This document shows positions 63,001 through 64,000 of a stretch of 64,000 nucleotides of DNA, piece after piece (the stretch's first letter is position 1; every line of letters starts with the position of its first letter). Source of the DNA: Streptomyces sp. WM6386 (GTDB lineage: Bacteria > Actinomycetota > Actinomycetes > Streptomycetales > Streptomycetaceae); the NCBI RefSeq assembly GCF_000972385.1, contig NZ_JXTE01000053.1, positions 1 to 64,000 of the forward strand. Direction: 5' to 3'. A program made the position numbers and the translations under genes. The notes beneath the pieces were generated by a model. It ran no database searches and had not been told where the DNA came from. It saw only the letters and a program-made list of their open reading frames with translations.

Positions 63001-64000
63001 CTAGTCGGCCGACCTGTCCGGTGGCGTCACATGCACCTGCTCATGGCGTACGACACCACGGTCGCCGTCGAGCCCTCGCGCAGGCCCCTGACATCCCTGG
63101 GCCGCGGCGATACCGAGCGCCGCCAGCAGCGTCACCACGACGAACACGAACAGCCGCTGACGCAGCAGCCGTGGATTGGCGGGCCGTCGCCCCGTCCCCG
63201 TCGTTCTGGGGCCCGGACGTCCGGTGCCGCTGCGGGGCGCCGGACGGTTGCCGGAGCGCGTCGTGTTCCGTGAGGCGGGCGTGGGCCGCGCCCCGCTCCG
63301 GGACGGAGACCCGCCCCGCGACGGCGCGGGCCCGCGCGAGGACGTGCCGCGGGGCGCGGGAGTGCGCTGAGTGGGTCCGGGCGCCTGCCCCTGCGGCCGG
63401 CGCTGGGCGCGCTGCTGCTCCGGATAGCTCGGTTCGGCGAGCCGTCCCGTGGGCCGGTCGCTCTCGCCCGCACGCGGCGCGGGCGGCCGGACGTCAGCAA
63501 GCCCCTGAGCCTCCCGCGCGGCGATCTCCTTGAGCCGCAGCGACAGTTGGAGCGTGCTCGGCCGCTCCTCGGGATCCTTGGCGAGACAGGCACGCACAAG
63601 CGGAGCCAGCGCGTCGGGCACCCCGCCCAGGTGCGCTTCCTCGTGCACCACGCGGTACAGCATCACCTCGGAACTGCCGTGCCCGAAGGGCGAGTCACCC
63701 ATGGAGGCGTACGCCAGGGTCGCCCCCAGCGAGAACACGTCCGTGGCCGGGGTGACGGCGGCACCGCGCACCTGCTCGGGCGCGAGGAAGCCGGGCGACC
63801 CGACGGCCGTACCCACATGCGTGAGCGTGGAGGCCCCGGTCGCCCAGGCGATGCCGAAGTCGATGATCCGCGGCCCCTTGGGGGACAGCAGGATGTTGGA
63901 AGGCTTGAGATCCCGGTGCACGACCCCCGCCTCATGCACCGCGACGAGCCCCTCCGACAGGGCGGCCCCGATGGCGGCGACCTCGGCCGCGCCCAGCGAG
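63001..64000 (-). CDS. Ser/Thr protein kinase, PknB-like (N-terminus outside window)
   Basis: The reading frame enters from the right edge and ends at 63001. The visible part has the end of the kinase domain: catalytic loop HRDLKPSNILL, DFGIAWATG (DFG) and the activation segment with APEQVRG, then the rest of the C lobe. A Pro/Arg/Ser-rich basic linker follows (about residues 155-250 from the edge), then a transmembrane helix (RLFVFVVVTLLAALGIAAA) and a short extracytoplasmic tail with a Cys (AQGCQGP). No PASTA domain is present. ATP-binding lobe lies beyond the window. Confidence 0.9.
   Translation of the reverse strand, partial: SLGAAEVAAIGAALSEGLVAVHEAGVVHRDLKPSNILLSPKGPRIIDFGIAWATGASTLTHVGTAVGSPGFLAPEQVRGAAVTPATDVFSLGATLAYASMGDSPFGHGSSEVMLYRVVHEEAHLGGVPDALAPLVRACLAKDPEERPSTLQLSLRLKEIAAREAQGLADVRPPAPRAGESDRPTGRLAEPSYPEQQRAQRRPQGQAPGPTQRTPAPRGTSSRGPAPSRGGSPSRSGARPTPASRNTTRSGNRPAPRSGTGRPGPRTTGTGRRPANPRLLRQRLFVFVVVTLLAALGIAAAQGCQGPARGLDGDRGVVRHEQVHVTPPDRSAD

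Overview
This is a 64 kb chromosomal segment of a Streptomyces (or a very close actinomycete). It is very GC-rich with strong third-position GC, uses GTG starts freely, and has GTGA/ATGA translational couplings and rare TTA codons. The gene order infC-rpmI-rplT ... pheST ... argCJBDR ... argH ... glpQ ... metNIQ ... cobL/cobT/cobA matches the conserved core arm of Streptomyces chromosomes. I see no phage, insertion sequence, CRISPR array, rRNA or tRNA gene. The first and last genes run off the window.

Layout. 1-4.8 kb: end of a proline-rich membrane protein coupled to a mycosin-type subtilase, a class A beta-lactamase-like protein, an SseB-like protein and a DUF1844 protein. 4.8-12.6 kb: infC-rpmI-rplT with a structured leader, an rRNA 2'-O-methylase, an orphan PAS histidine kinase with a TTA codon, and pheST. 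12.6-23.5 kb: PP2C phosphatase, HTH/TPR regulator, two Nudix/small membrane genes, 3-hydroxybutyryl-CoA dehydrogenase, a GHL10 glycosidase-like protein, a divergent EamA exporter/MocR regulator pair whose start codons overlap, acetyltransferase, degenerate histidine phosphatase. 23.6-30.3 kb: secreted arabinofuranosidase, then a YfhO-GT2-GtrA glycan-transfer operon preceded by a PHO-box-like array. 30.3-35.2 kb: argCJBDR under an ARG-box promoter; argH lies apart at 40.9 kb under its own triple ARG half-site. 35.2-40.7 kb (all minus strand): an extracytoplasmic flavin electron-transfer module (FNR/ferric reductase, double FMN_bind protein, ApbE), L,D-transpeptidase, PNPOx protein, and a duplicated-domain secreted protein. 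42.5-50.6 kb: aldo/keto reductase, TetR-MFS efflux pair with a four-box operator, PlsC, PHO-box-linked GlpQ, sigma-like factor, acetyltransferase, two small membrane proteins, HAD hydrolase. 50.6-53.7 kb: metNIQ behind a Cys/Met-rich leader peptide. 54.6-61.7 kb: corrinoid genes cobL, a giant low-complexity-BluB-CobT fusion and cobA. 61.8-64 kb: TrmH methylase, Nudix, and a Ser/Thr kinase cut by the window edge.

How it fits together. The window is mostly housekeeping (translation, arginine, methionine uptake, cobalamin) with Streptomyces-type regulatory decoration: ARG boxes at both arginine loci, PHO-like boxes at glpQ and at the glycan operon, bldA-type TTA codons, and a family of dispersed hairpin repeats sitting at gene 3' ends. 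The best candidates for under-described biology are the infC leader attenuator, the metN leader peptide, the face-to-face leaderless promoters of the EamA/MocR pair, the ApbE/FMN_bind/FNR module, the PHO-linked YfhO-GT2-GtrA operon and the disordered extension on BluB-CobT.
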